Source: Natronorubrum sediminis | Lineage (GTDB): Archaea > Halobacteriota > Halobacteria > Halobacteriales > Natrialbaceae | DNA: 64,000 bases | Reading direction: 5' to 3' | NCBI RefSeq assembly: GCF_900108095.1 | Contig: NZ_FNWL01000001.1 | Coordinates: forward strand, 1,240,001-1,304,000 | In this document: positions 8,622 to 17,083 of the stretch, one piece after another | Numbering within the stretch: position 1 is the first letter of the stretch | Layout: every line of letters begins with the position of its first letter | Made by a program: the position numbers and the translations under genes | Notes under the pieces: generated by a model | Databases searched by the model: none | Seen by the model: only the letters and a program-made list of their open reading frames with translations | Told to the model about the DNA's origin: nothing

Positions 8622-10022
8622 TTAGGGTGACGGGTCGAAGTACGCCGACAGTTCTCGGCCGAATTCTTCACAGAGGCGGGTGAGTTCCTCGCCGGTGAGC
8701 ACCGTGTACTCGTCCTCGAGTGCCGTCTGAACGTGGGCACCGAGGCCGACGTCGAAGAGGCGATCACTCTCGAGGAAGTCGCGGGCGGTCGTGAACTCTC
8801 GGGGTCGTTCGGTGACGTAGCGGTCGCCGTCGATGTACGGGCCGTAGGTGTCGGGTGCGTCGACGTACGCCTCGTAGAAGCCGTCGGCGTGCGAGCGGAC
8901 GTGAACGGGCGGGCCATCGTGGCGTTCGATCGCCGGCCGTTCGCTGACCGCGAGCTCGACGAGGATGACTGCGGTTTCGTCCGCGATTGCAGTTGCACGG
9001 AAGACGTCGAAGCCGCGGTCGTCGAGCCCTGTGGTGATACCGTCGAGTGACTTCTGAAGTTGGGGATAGAGCTGATCGTCGACGAGGTCGGGGGCATCGG
9101 TTTGGATGGCGACTGGAGTCGTGCCGCGACGCTCGAGGTGCGTTTGCAGCGCGGATTCACTCAGCGGTGCCGGTTCGTCGGATTCGAACACGTCGGTCCG
9201 AGGCGCGTCGAGAAACGACCGGGCGTAGTGTTGGAAGCGAGCGACGTTCGTCGGTGAGCAGACGGCGGCGACGTTACGCTCGGGATCGGTCGGGTCGATG
9301 ACGACGAGCGGGTCGGTGAACGTCGTCCGGCCGTGTGCTTCGGGGTCGAGTTCGACCTGTGGGTGCCACGCCGCCGCAGCCTCGAGTAACGGACGAAAGC
9401 CGCCGTACTCGAGGACGAGCAGTTCGGTCAGGTAGCCACTGAATCCTCGCGTTCGGAGGTCGCTGCCGTAGGCACCGATCCCCTTCAGGAACTGTTTCGT
9501 CAGCCGAACGTCGTCGGCGAGTTCGTCGTCGAGTCGCGCCTGCAGGTATTTCGTGTGAAACGGCGTTCGGTCGACGGCCGATCGAATGTCGGTCGCCGAC
9601 TCGAGGCGAAAGCAGGGGACGACGTCGATATCGAACCCCTCGACGGTCCCTTTGACGTAGGGGTGTTCTGCGTACTCCTCGTGGCCGCCGGGTAGCGTCT
9701 CGTGGCCGACTTCGAGCCCGTAGCGCTCGAGCGTCTCGCGCTCGAGGTCGGGCGGGAATCGGACGAAGATGTCGATGTCTCGGTCGCCGCTGACCCAGGT
9801 GTTTCGAGCGGTCGAGCCCACCTGCAGGACGTCCACGCCCTCACAGCAGTCGGCCGCCGCCGTTTCGGCGCGCTCGACGAGCCGGTCGGCGACCTCGCGG
9901 AGGCGAGCGCGTTCGTCCGCGTCGGGATCGATTCGGTCGTGAATCTCGGTCGTGACCGACTCGACGGTGGGGTCACCGCTTTCTGGGTCTGGCCCCTCGT
10001 CGGCAGCGTCCTCCTCGCTCAT
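8622..10022 (-). CDS. cca: CCA-adding enzyme (class I archaeal tRNA nucleotidyltransferase)
   Basis: A 466-aa enzyme that adds the CCA end to tRNAs, essential here because none of the tRNA genes in the window encode CCA. The class I nucleotidyltransferase head is visible: the GSTARNTWVSGDRDIDIFVR motif (about 69-88) supplies the catalytic carboxylates, with a further Asp in GFDIDVVPCF (about 128). The KQFLKGIGAYGSDLRTRGFS region (about 173-192) is the archaeal neck. Start at 10022 (MSEEDAADEG); an ATG 54 bp upstream would add an uncharacteristic tail. It is divergent from tRNA-Asn 95 bp away. Confidence 0.95.
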   Translation of the reverse strand: MSEEDAADEGPDPESGDPTVESVTTEIHDRIDPDADERARLREVADRLVERAETAAADCCEGVDVLQVGSTARNTWVSGDRDIDIFVRFPPDLERETLERYGLEVGHETLPGGHEEYAEHPYVKGTVEGFDIDVVPCFRLESATDIRSAVDRTPFHTKYLQARLDDELADDVRLTKQFLKGIGAYGSDLRTRGFSGYLTELLVLEYGGFRPLLEAAAAWHPQVELDPEAHGRTTFTDPLVVIDPTDPERNVAAVCSPTNVARFQHYARSFLDAPRTDVFESDEPAPLSESALQTHLERRGTTPVAIQTDAPDLVDDQLYPQLQKSLDGITTGLDDRGFDVFRATAIADETAVILVELAVSERPAIERHDGPPVHVRSHADGFYEAYVDAPDTYGPYIDGDRYVTERPREFTTARDFLESDRLFDVGLGAHVQTALEDEYTVLTGEELTRLCEEFGRELSAYFDPSP

Positions 10023-10117
10023 TGGATGGGTGTACTCGAGCGGTGCGTGAAAGGGTATCGAACACGGAGCCGGCAAAACGAAAGCCCTATCAAATACACC
10101 CTGTTATCTGAAGATGA

Positions 10118-10190
10118 GCCGAAGTAGCTCAGATGGTAGAGCACCTCGCTGTTAACGAGGTTGTCCCAGGTTCGAGTCCTGGCTTTGGCG
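10118..10190 (+). tRNA. tRNA-Asn (anticodon GTT)
   Basis: A 73-nt regular cloverleaf: acceptor GCCGAAG/CTTTGGC with discriminator G, D-arm GCTC/GAGC, anticodon stem CCTCG/CGAGG with loop CTGTTAA, and T-arm CCAGG/CCTGG with loop TTCGAGT. There is no intron and no encoded CCA. AT-rich sequence just upstream (TATCAAATACACC, about 10087-10100) is a plausible promoter. Confidence 0.97.
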
Positions 10191-10491
10191 CTTCCTACTC
10201 GTAACTCACTCTCGAGGAGCCGTGGCTCCGAGGAGCTCCCGGCAAGAAGCAAGGAACAGGAACTCCCGGCAAAAAGCAGGAAATAGGAGTGACCGAACGG
10301 CCAGTTCTACCCTGCGTTCTGTTCACGTGGCAATAAGGGATTCCTCGTCCTCCCCAGCCGATTCGTTCGGTCACGACGTCCTCACTCATCCCTCGCGTGG
10401 AATCGCTCGACGGTTCGGCGACCGGTCGCCTCACCGTCTCACAGCACGCGCCACCGCAGGAACTCCGTTCTCCGTCGCTGTGTTCCACCCT
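10191..10491. repeat. Intergenic region with a short direct repeat
   Basis: No convincing gene. CTCCCGGCAAGAAGC (10236-10250) and CTCCCGGCAAAAAGC (10263-10277) form a 15-bp direct repeat, 27 bp apart, with one mismatch. It lies just after tRNA-Asn. Function unknown; it may be a slipped duplication. Confidence 0.4.
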
Positions 10492-10914
10492 TCAGTCGTT
10501 TTGTAACTGTCCGATCGAGTCCACCGTGACCAGCGAGTAGTCGACGGTCTCGACGGCTTCGATTGCACGGAGTTTGCCGACGAACGTAGCGATCACCTCG
10601 AGGTCGGACTCGAGAACGAATAGGTCGACGCAGTAGTCCGCGACGTGACTGTGGTCGTTCGAGACGATGTGAGCGTCGTACTCGTGGCGCAACTCGGTTA
10701 CCTGGCGTTCGACGGGGTGGGTGTCGAAGTCGTAGAAGACCGTGACGACGCCAGCGAGCGGTTCGGCAGCGAGGGCGTCGTCGTCGAACTCGGTCAGAAA
10801 GGCACGTGCACTCTCACGGATAACCTCGCTGCGGCCGGTGTACTCGTGGTTCGCCGCGTGGGTATCCAGTCGCTCGATCAGACCGGCCGGCATCGAGACG
10901 CTAACGACAGGCAT
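10492..10914 (-). CDS. nikR: NikR-type metal-responsive ribbon-helix-helix regulator
   Basis: A 140-aa transcription regulator. An N-terminal ribbon-helix-helix DNA-binding domain (VVSVSMPAGLIERLD through YTGRSEVIRESARAFL, residues 3-40) is followed by an ACT-like metal-sensing domain (about 55-135). The nickel-binding pattern of NikR is present: His in ELRHEYDAHI, then H-x-H plus Cys in NDHSHVADYCVDLFVL. It is divergent from the two COG0523 chaperone genes and in the same block as a nickel/peptide-type ABC importer, so it probably controls metal uptake. Whether it senses nickel or another metal such as cobalt is not decided by sequence. Its own promoter overlaps an inverted repeat at 10939-10959. 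Confidence 0.85.
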   Translation of the reverse strand: MPVVSVSMPAGLIERLDTHAANHEYTGRSEVIRESARAFLTEFDDDALAAEPLAGVVTVFYDFDTHPVERQVTELRHEYDAHIVSNDHSHVADYCVDLFVLESDLEVIATFVGKLRAIEAVETVDYSLVTVDSIGQLQND

Positions 10915-10938
10915 CGGTTATATGAAAAGCCCACCATA

Positions 10939-10959
10939 GAATAATAGCAATTGTTATTC
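10939..10959. promoter_or_regulatory. Candidate NikR operator between divergent promoters
   Basis: GAATAA-N9-TTATTC, a perfect 6-bp inverted repeat, lies between nikR and the COG0523 gene. Read toward nikR, the left arm falls in the AT-rich box CTATTATTC centred about 27 bp before the nikR ATG. That is the spacing of a haloarchaeal TATA box for a leaderless mRNA, so binding here would block nikR itself. Confidence 0.5.
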
Positions 10960-11023
10960 AGTTCGCAGCCGTTGCGTAATAACTAACATTAACAATGGCG
11001 CGCCCCTTATTCACAACGACGCT

Positions 11024-12229
11024 ATGAGTTCCAACCGTATTCCCGTAACTGTCCTCAGTGGCCCACTCGGAGCCGGAAAGACGACGGTCCTCAATCACGT
11101 CCTGACCGCCGATCACGGCCTCGAGGTAGCCGTCGTCGTCAACGACATGGGCGACGTCAACGTCGACGCCGAACACGTGGCTCAACAGACCGACCTGGGT
11201 GGCAACGAAGAGATCATCGAACTCTCCAACGGCTGTATCTGCTGTCGTCTCCGTGGCGACATGTTAGACGAGGTCGGCCGACTGGCCGAGCGCCGTGACT
11301 TCGATTACCTCCTGGTCGAATCGTCAGGGATCTCGGAGCCGATTCCGGTCGCCCAGACGTTCGCGATGGGGTTCGAGGACGCTGACTACGATCCGACCGA
11401 CACGTACGAACTGGACACGATGGTCACCGTAGTCAACGCCCACAGTATCTGGGAGTCGTTCGATACGGGAACGGCACTGACGGACCAGCAACTTCAGGGC
11501 GAAGCAGGCCGCGTCCCCGAAGAGGTCCTGCTGGATCAGATCGAGTTCTGTGACGTGCTCCTCTTGAACAAGTGCGATCTCGTTCCCGACGACGCCCTCG
11601 AGGAGATCGAGGCCGTCCTCGAGCGGCTACAGCCTCGAGCCGACATCGTTCGAACCGAGTTTGGTGGCGTCGATCCCACTGCAATCCTCGGGAGCGGTCG
11701 GTTCGATTTCGAGCGAGCCAAGGCGGGTGCCGGCTGGAAACACGAACTCCAACACGACCACCACCACGATCCACAGGAAGAACACGGGGTTACGTCGTTC
11801 GTCTATCAGCGTAACCGTCCGTTCCATCCCGAACGCATTGCTGCCCTGCTTTCCGAGCTTCCAGACGAACTGATCCGTGCGAAAGGATTCTTCTGGAGCG
11901 CCGGCCGCGAGGACGTCGCGATGGGCATCGACAAAGCCGGAACGTCCGTCCGGGCTGGACCGGCGGGCCAGTGGCTCGCGACGCTTCCGAAAGCAAAGCG
12001 CGAGCAGTACTTCGCCGCCCGGCCGGGCCTGAAAGACGACTGGGACGACAAGTGGGGCGACCGGATGACCCGACTCGTCTTCATCGGACGCGAGTTCGAC
12101 GACGAAACCTTGATCGACCGACTCGACGACTGCGTGCTGACCGAGCGGGAAATGGACGACAACTGGGACGCCTACGCCGATCCCTTCGGACCGGAAGACC
12201 GACGTGAACTCGCGCTCACGACACAGTAA
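11024..12229 (+). CDS. COG0523 (CobW/ZigA-type) GTPase metallochaperone
   Basis: A 401-aa G3E-family GTPase thought to deliver metal to target proteins. Walker A is GPLGAGKTT (11-19), the metal-binding CxCC motif is in NGCICCRL (about 68-75), Walker B/switch is LLVESSGISEP (about 94), and the guanine-specifying motif is LLLNKCDLV (about 180). A modest His-rich loop (HDHHHDPQEEH, about 246) precedes the C-terminal CobW domain (about 265-390). It is the first gene of a two-gene COG0523 operon, since the next ATG follows its stop codon immediately. The NikR neighbour suggests nickel or cobalt; zinc is the main alternative. Confidence 0.88.
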   Translation: MSSNRIPVTVLSGPLGAGKTTVLNHVLTADHGLEVAVVVNDMGDVNVDAEHVAQQTDLGGNEEIIELSNGCICCRLRGDMLDEVGRLAERRDFDYLLVESSGISEPIPVAQTFAMGFEDADYDPTDTYELDTMVTVVNAHSIWESFDTGTALTDQQLQGEAGRVPEEVLLDQIEFCDVLLLNKCDLVPDDALEEIEAVLERLQPRADIVRTEFGGVDPTAILGSGRFDFERAKAGAGWKHELQHDHHHDPQEEHGVTSFVYQRNRPFHPERIAALLSELPDELIRAKGFFWSAGREDVAMGIDKAGTSVRAGPAGQWLATLPKAKREQYFAARPGLKDDWDDKWGDRMTRLVFIGREFDDETLIDRLDDCVLTEREMDDNWDAYADPFGPEDRRELALTTQ

Positions 12230-13621
12230 ATGAGCGTTCCCGTCACCATCCTCTGTGGCGAACTCGGCGCGGGCAAGACGACGCTACTCTCGAGGCTCCT
12301 CGAGGAGGCGGACCGAGAGATCGCGGTATTAGTCAACGACGTCGGCGCGGTCAACGTCGACGCCGACCTCGTCGAAGCGCGAACCGACCTATCGACTGGG
12401 GAGGAAGTCCTCGCACTCGAGAACGGCTGTATTTGCTGTAGTCTGGGCGGCGAGCTGTCGCGGTCGGTGATCCAACTCTGGAAGGAACACGATTTCGAGT
12501 ACCTAGTCGTCGAAGCGTCCGGCGTCGGCGAACCCGAACCCATCGCGCGGCAGTTCGTCCGTGGTCCCGCTGGGGGCCCATACGACCTCGACGCAGTCGT
12601 CACCGTCGTCGACGCGCGACGGTTTCACGACCGATTTGGTGCAGAAGAAGGCGACGGGGCGGAGGGATCCGAGACGGCAGATCCACCAGAAACTCCGCAG
12701 CCACAGGGTCCCGACGAAACCGGGAGTCAACCGCTCGAGAACCTCTTACTCGAGCAAATCGAGTTCTGTGACCTCCTCGTCGTGAACAAGTGCGACCTCG
12801 TGAGCGACGAGGAACGCGAGCGTGTCGTTTCCTTACTCGAGACGTTGCAGCCGCGAGCCGACGTCGTGACCACCGAGTACGGCGCGCTCGAGCCAGAGAC
12901 GATCCTCGACAGCGGCCGGTTCGATCTCGAGGCTGCGGCCAAATCGGCGGGCTGGAAGCGCGTGATCGAAGCCGACGCCGACGAGCGAGACGACGATGGA
13001 CCGCATGACGACCGGTCGGATGACGGCGGCAGCCACAGTGACCACGAGCACGGCCACGAACACGAACACGAACACGAACACGAGGACGAGGACAAGCACA
13101 ACCACGAACACGAGAACGGAAACGAACACGGAACTGGACACGACCACGAGGACCACGTGCACCCACCCGAACGCTACGGGATCGAGGTCGATACGTATCA
13201 TCGCCGGCGACCGCTTCACCCCAAGCGATTCCTGGCCTTTCTCGCCGACGTGCCGGTGGGACTGATCCGAGCCAAAGGACTGTGCTGGATCGCCGGCCGC
13301 GAGCGCCAGGCGATCACGATGAGCCTCGCCGGGACGGAGACGAGTCTCGAGGTCACCGGCCGCTGGATCGCCAGCCTCTCCGAGGAGCGCCAGGAGCAGT
13401 ATCGAGACCAACAGCCCGACCTCTCGTGGGACGAACGGTGGGGTGATCGAGAGACGCGACTCGCACTAATTGGACGCGACGTCGACATGGCAGCCGTGAA
13501 ATCCCGCCTCGACGACTGCCTGCTCAGCGACGACGAACTGGATGCGGAGTGGTCGACGTTCGAGAACCCGACGCCGACCGGAATGGACGAACGGACGACG
13601 GTCTCGAGTGACGGCGAGTAA
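12230..13621 (+). CDS. COG0523 GTPase metallochaperone with long His-rich loop
   Basis: A 463-aa paralogue of the preceding gene, starting at the base after its stop codon. Walker A is GELGAGKTT (8-16), CxCC is in NGCICCSL (about 66-73), and the G4 motif is LVVNKCDLV (about 185). Between the GTPase and C-terminal CobW domains sits a low-complexity insert (about 248-308) dominated by His with Glu and Asp (for example DHEHGHEHEHEHEHEDED). It should bind several transition-metal ions. At DNA level it is a run of CACGAA/CACGAG-like hexamers, so its length may vary between strains. His-rich COG0523 proteins are known as metal stores or chaperones; the ion here is inferred to be nickel or cobalt. 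Confidence 0.88.
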   Translation: MSVPVTILCGELGAGKTTLLSRLLEEADREIAVLVNDVGAVNVDADLVEARTDLSTGEEVLALENGCICCSLGGELSRSVIQLWKEHDFEYLVVEASGVGEPEPIARQFVRGPAGGPYDLDAVVTVVDARRFHDRFGAEEGDGAEGSETADPPETPQPQGPDETGSQPLENLLLEQIEFCDLLVVNKCDLVSDEERERVVSLLETLQPRADVVTTEYGALEPETILDSGRFDLEAAAKSAGWKRVIEADADERDDDGPHDDRSDDGGSHSDHEHGHEHEHEHEHEDEDKHNHEHENGNEHGTGHDHEDHVHPPERYGIEVDTYHRRRPLHPKRFLAFLADVPVGLIRAKGLCWIAGRERQAITMSLAGTETSLEVTGRWIASLSEERQEQYRDQQPDLSWDERWGDRETRLALIGRDVDMAAVKSRLDDCLLSDDELDAEWSTFENPTPTGMDERTTVSSDGE

Positions 13622-13703
13622 CAGCGGAGAGTGACGCAAATTCGTTCTCGAGACGCTCCGCGAGAGGGTGGGATTAATCGCCCCGCAGCAACGATACCAA
13701 CGT

Positions 13704-14297
13704 ATGACGACAGACAGAGACGACCGGCGAGACACGGACGATCACGGCCACGACATCATCGACCCGCTGTACGTCGGCATCGTGACGGTCTCGAGTTCGC
13801 GCGCACAGGCCGACGAGGTGGATCCCGACGACCCGGGCGGAGATACCGTCCAGGAGTGCTTCGAGGCCGACGGCCACGAGATTCGAGAGCGGCTACTGGT
13901 TCGTGACGATTACTCGTCGATCCGGACGGCGGTTCGCGGGTTGGTCGCGCGTCGTGACATCGACGTCGTCGTGACGACCGGTGGGACGGGAGTCACTGCC
14001 GACGACGTCTCCCCTGAAGCGACGTCGTCGCTGTTCGAACGCGAACTGCCGGGCTTTGGCGAACTGTTTCGGTCGCTCTCGTGGGACGAGATCGGGACGC
14101 GAGCGATGGCATCTCGCGCGACGGCGGGCATCGCCGTCGACACGCCGGTGTTTTGCCTGCCCGGGAGTACGGGCGCCTGTCAGACCGCCTGTGAGAAACT
14201 GATCGTTCCAGAAACGCCGCACTTGGCGGGACTGGCGACGCGTCACCGAACCGAGGCGACCGACCAGTCGCTCTCGGCGTACCAGGACGAGAACTAA
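13704..14297 (+). CDS. moaB: MoaB/MogA-type molybdopterin adenylyltransferase
   Basis: A 197-aa enzyme that adenylates molybdopterin before metal insertion. The MPT-binding signature TTGGTGVTADDVSPEAT (about 90-106) and the loop FCLPGSTGACQTAC (about 150-163) are intact, and IVTVSSSRA near residue 20 is the usual first strand. Start at 13704 (MTTDRDDRRD), since an in-frame upstream start adds 12 residues without support. It lies 82 bp after the second COG0523 gene in the same direction and may share its transcript. The cofactor would serve the nitrate reductase gene at 61264-63447 among others. Confidence 0.9.
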   Translation: MTTDRDDRRDTDDHGHDIIDPLYVGIVTVSSSRAQADEVDPDDPGGDTVQECFEADGHEIRERLLVRDDYSSIRTAVRGLVARRDIDVVVTTGGTGVTADDVSPEATSSLFERELPGFGELFRSLSWDEIGTRAMASRATAGIAVDTPVFCLPGSTGACQTACEKLIVPETPHLAGLATRHRTEATDQSLSAYQDEN

Positions 14298-14372
14298 CTC
14301 CAACTACAATCTTCGCCGCCTATTCCGTTTTTCTCTCCGTAGCGACTGTAATCAGCCCGTAGCACCCAGCAA

Positions 14373-14393
14373 CTAAAGTAGGATTTCACTTAG
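14373..14393 (+). promoter_or_regulatory. Inverted copy of the importer promoter element
   Basis: CTAAAGTAGGA followed by N5 and CTTAG. The same element occurs inverted at 14516-14531, where the minus strand reads CTAAAATAGGACTTAG. The two copies are about 140 bp apart upstream of the ABC importer and could bind one regulator, possibly with looping. The importance is inferred. Confidence 0.4.
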
Positions 14394-14523
14394 ACAAGTA
14401 TATTTGCTATGCGTGTGAACGACGCTGTATGACCGCATTCGGGACGGGACAGCGCTCGAGTCGCGTTCGGACGACCGATCGGATCACCGAACGGTTACTG
14501 GCCAAGTTAATATCTCTAAGTCC

Positions 14524-14538
14524 TATTTTAGTAAAATA
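14524..14538. promoter_or_regulatory. Palindromic operator at the ABC importer promoter
   Basis: TATTTTAGTAAAATA is a perfect 7-bp inverted repeat around one base. Its right arm runs into AAATATAT, which is centred about 30 bp before the ATG at 14569, so it overlaps the likely TATA box of a leaderless message. A bound protein would block transcription. NikR or another metal regulator is the obvious candidate, but the sequence differs from the GAATAA-N9-TTATTC site near nikR. Confidence 0.5.
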
Positions 14539-14568
14539 TATCAATATAGAGAATGCCTCTAGCAAAAT

Positions 14569-16095
14569 ATGACCGGGAGATACTCACGACGACACGTCCT
14601 CGCGGGGGTCGGCGTTGGCCTTAGTACGCTCGCAGGCTGTCTGAGCGATTCGATGGACGACGAGTCGATTACGGTCGCTCGTCCTCGCTCCTCACAGGAC
14701 GGCGAGTGGAGCGTCTATGGGGGTGTGATCCCCTACTATTCACGCGTTTTCGAGCCGCTCGTCGGCACGAGCGACGAAATGGAGCCCGAGCCGTTGCTCG
14801 CGACAGAGTGGGAACAGACCGACGAGACGACCTGGCGCTTCGACATTCGCGAAGACGTCACGTTCCACAACGGCGCGGAACTTTCGGCCGAGGACGTGGT
14901 CGCTTCGTTCGAGGAGACCATCGACTACCACGACGCGACCGGCTGGATCAACGTCGAACCCGACGGCGTCAGCGCCGTCGACGAGTACACCGTCGAGTTC
15001 GAGACGGTCGAACCGTTCCCGACGCTCCCCGGCACAATTTCGCACAACTACTTCGGGATCGTTCACTCGGAAACTGATGCGGACGACGACACTGCAATCG
15101 GGACCGGTCCGTTTCGACTCGAGGAGCGCGCCGGCGACGACGTCACGCTCGTTCCCTACGAAGACCACTGGGATGTCGTCCCGACTGCCGAGGAACTGCA
15201 TCTCGAGGTCGTCGACGACCCGACGACGCGCGTGCAGGCACTCGAGGGGACGGATGCCAACGTCGCACTCGAGCCACCACGGAGTGCCGTCTCGGGACTC
15301 GAGGACGCAGCGGAGACGGCGACCGAACGCCAACTCACGCCGCGGACGTGTTTCGGCGGCGTCAACATTTACAAGGAACCGACCGACGACGAGTCCCTCA
15401 GGCGGGCACTGGCGTACGCGATCGATCAAGACGAACTCGTCGAGAGCGTCCTCGAGGGAATCGGCGAGCCAGCCCGTGGACCGATCTCGCCCGAGATTCC
15501 GTTCGCGATCCACGACGACTTGCCGACGTTCGGCCCCGACCTCGAGGAGGCTCGCGACCTCGTCGAGGACTCGGCATACAACGGCGAGACGCTCTCGATC
15601 CTGATCGACGGCGGGGAGCCCGACGACCGGAACGTCGCCGAAATTCTGCAAGATCGATTCGACGAGATCGGCGTGGAGAGCGAGATTACAAGCGTCGAGT
15701 CGGCGGCGTTCATGGAGACGTTCACCGACGGCGACGCCCACGTCTCGATCGTGACCCTCGGCTCGAACAGCGCTGCGGCGGATTACCTCGTTCGGGCGAT
15801 GTTCCACTCGGAGGGCAGCGACAATCAACAACTCTACGAGGAGGAGGGCACCGGCGTCATGAACCTCGGTTCGGACGTTGACGACCTCATCGAGGAGGGG
15901 TATCGGACGGACGGGCTCGAGGCGAAACGCGAGATCTACGGCGAGGTACAAGAACGGGTCGTCGAGGAAGGCGTCGTCCTCCCGCTGTACTACCTCGAGT
16001 ACGTCGCCGGCTACGAGAGCGACCTCTCGCCACCGACGCTACACCCAGTCAGTGCGATGAGCGACTTCACCGAACTCGAACGCACCGACGACTGA
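14569..16095 (+). CDS. ABC importer substrate-binding lipoprotein (nickel/peptide family)
   Basis: A 508-aa extracellular binding protein of the SBP family 5 (peptide/nickel/opine). The N-terminus has a twin-arginine motif and lipobox (YSRRHVLAGVGVGLSTLAGC, Cys at about 24), so it is a Tat-exported lipoprotein. Family features follow: PLLATEWEQTDETTWRFDIR (about 65-85), FHNGAELSAEDVVASFE (about 100) and RRALAYAIDQDELV (about 280). It is the first gene of a tightly coupled importer operon. A nickel substrate is suggested by NikR and COG0523 neighbours, but oligopeptide binding cannot be excluded. Confidence 0.87.
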   Translation: MTGRYSRRHVLAGVGVGLSTLAGCLSDSMDDESITVARPRSSQDGEWSVYGGVIPYYSRVFEPLVGTSDEMEPEPLLATEWEQTDETTWRFDIREDVTFHNGAELSAEDVVASFEETIDYHDATGWINVEPDGVSAVDEYTVEFETVEPFPTLPGTISHNYFGIVHSETDADDDTAIGTGPFRLEERAGDDVTLVPYEDHWDVVPTAEELHLEVVDDPTTRVQALEGTDANVALEPPRSAVSGLEDAAETATERQLTPRTCFGGVNIYKEPTDDESLRRALAYAIDQDELVESVLEGIGEPARGPISPEIPFAIHDDLPTFGPDLEEARDLVEDSAYNGETLSILIDGGEPDDRNVAEILQDRFDEIGVESEITSVESAAFMETFTDGDAHVSIVTLGSNSAAADYLVRAMFHSEGSDNQQLYEEEGTGVMNLGSDVDDLIEEGYRTDGLEAKREIYGEVQERVVEEGVVLPLYYLEYVAGYESDLSPPTLHPVSAMSDFTELERTDD

Positions 16096-16141
16096 TGACT
16101 CGAGCGTGCCGGACGCCGCGATCGCACGCGAGGAGAACGCC

Positions 16142-17083
16142 GTGAGCTACCTGCTCCGTCGTCTCGCGAGTTCGACCGTCGTCTTGTTCGGCGTCACCGT
16201 CCTCACGTACGGCCTGATCCACCTGACGCCGGGAGACCCCGCGCGAACGGTACTCGCTGAGCAACAGGGCCGCCAGCCGGACGACGACGCAGTCAACGAG
16301 TTTCGGGCCGAAGAGGGGCTCGACGAGCCGATTCCCGTTCAGTACGGCAATTGGCTCGGAGACGCGTTGGGTGGCGACCTCGGCCGCTCGTACTACGGCG
16401 ACGGCGACGTCCTCGAGTTGTTGCTCTCTCACCTACCGAATACGATCGAACTCGCGGGTGCATCGGTCCTCATCGCGGTCGCGATCGCCCTCCCCGTCGG
16501 CGTGATCAGCGCCGTCTACCGCGGCACGTGGGTCGACTACATCAGCCAGGTTATCTCCCTGCTCGGGCTCTCGATGCCGAACTTCTGGCTGGGCTACCTG
16601 CTCATCATCGGCGGCGCGCTCAGACTCGGCGTCTTCCCCGTTTACGGTGCCGGGACGCCCGCACACCTCGTGCTTCCGGCGATTACCCTCGGAACCGGCA
16701 TGGCCGCCGTCCTCACCCGGCTCGTCCGCTCGTCGCTGCTCGAGACGCTCGAAGAACCCTACGTCGACGCGGCTCGCTCTCGCGGACTCGCGGAACGCGG
16801 CGTCGTCGTCGCTCACGCGCTCCGAACGGCGCTGTTACCGGTGGTGACGATCGTCGGTCTCCAACTGGGTGCCGTCCTCGGCGGGGCAGTCGTCGTCGAA
16901 GTCGTCTTCCAACGCCCGGGAGTCGGCACGCTACTGGTCGACGCCGTCTTCGCGCGGGATTTCCCTGTTATTCAGGGCGTCACCTTACTCGTCGGCGTGA
17001 CGTTCGTCGTCGTCAACCTGCTCACTGACCTGGCCTACCGTCGGCTCGACCCCCGTGTTTCGCTCGGAGGTGGACGGGCGTGA
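16142..17083 (+). CDS. ABC importer permease (DppB/NikB type)
   Basis: A 313-aa inner permease with about six membrane helices. It begins in typical family fashion (SYLLRRLASSTVVLFGVTVL), carries LTPGDPA near residue 32 and the ATPase-contact EAA-type loop EEPYVDAARSRGLAERGVVV (about 203-222). I choose GTG at 16142 because GAGGAG lies six bases before it and the protein then begins like its relatives. A GTG at 16106 would add 12 residues. The last four bases overlap the next gene's GTG start (GTGA), so the two are translationally coupled. Confidence 0.88.
   Translation: MSYLLRRLASSTVVLFGVTVLTYGLIHLTPGDPARTVLAEQQGRQPDDDAVNEFRAEEGLDEPIPVQYGNWLGDALGGDLGRSYYGDGDVLELLLSHLPNTIELAGASVLIAVAIALPVGVISAVYRGTWVDYISQVISLLGLSMPNFWLGYLLIIGGALRLGVFPVYGAGTPAHLVLPAITLGTGMAAVLTRLVRSSLLETLEEPYVDAARSRGLAERGVVVAHALRTALLPVVTIVGLQLGAVLGGAVVVEVVFQRPGVGTLLVDAVFARDFPVIQGVTLLVGVTFVVVNLLTDLAYRRLDPRVSLGGGRA

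Noticed and set aside
10222-10506. Open frame of 94 codons after tRNA-Asn
   Set aside because: Contains the short direct repeat, is Ser/Arg-rich and overlaps the nikR end; no coding character.
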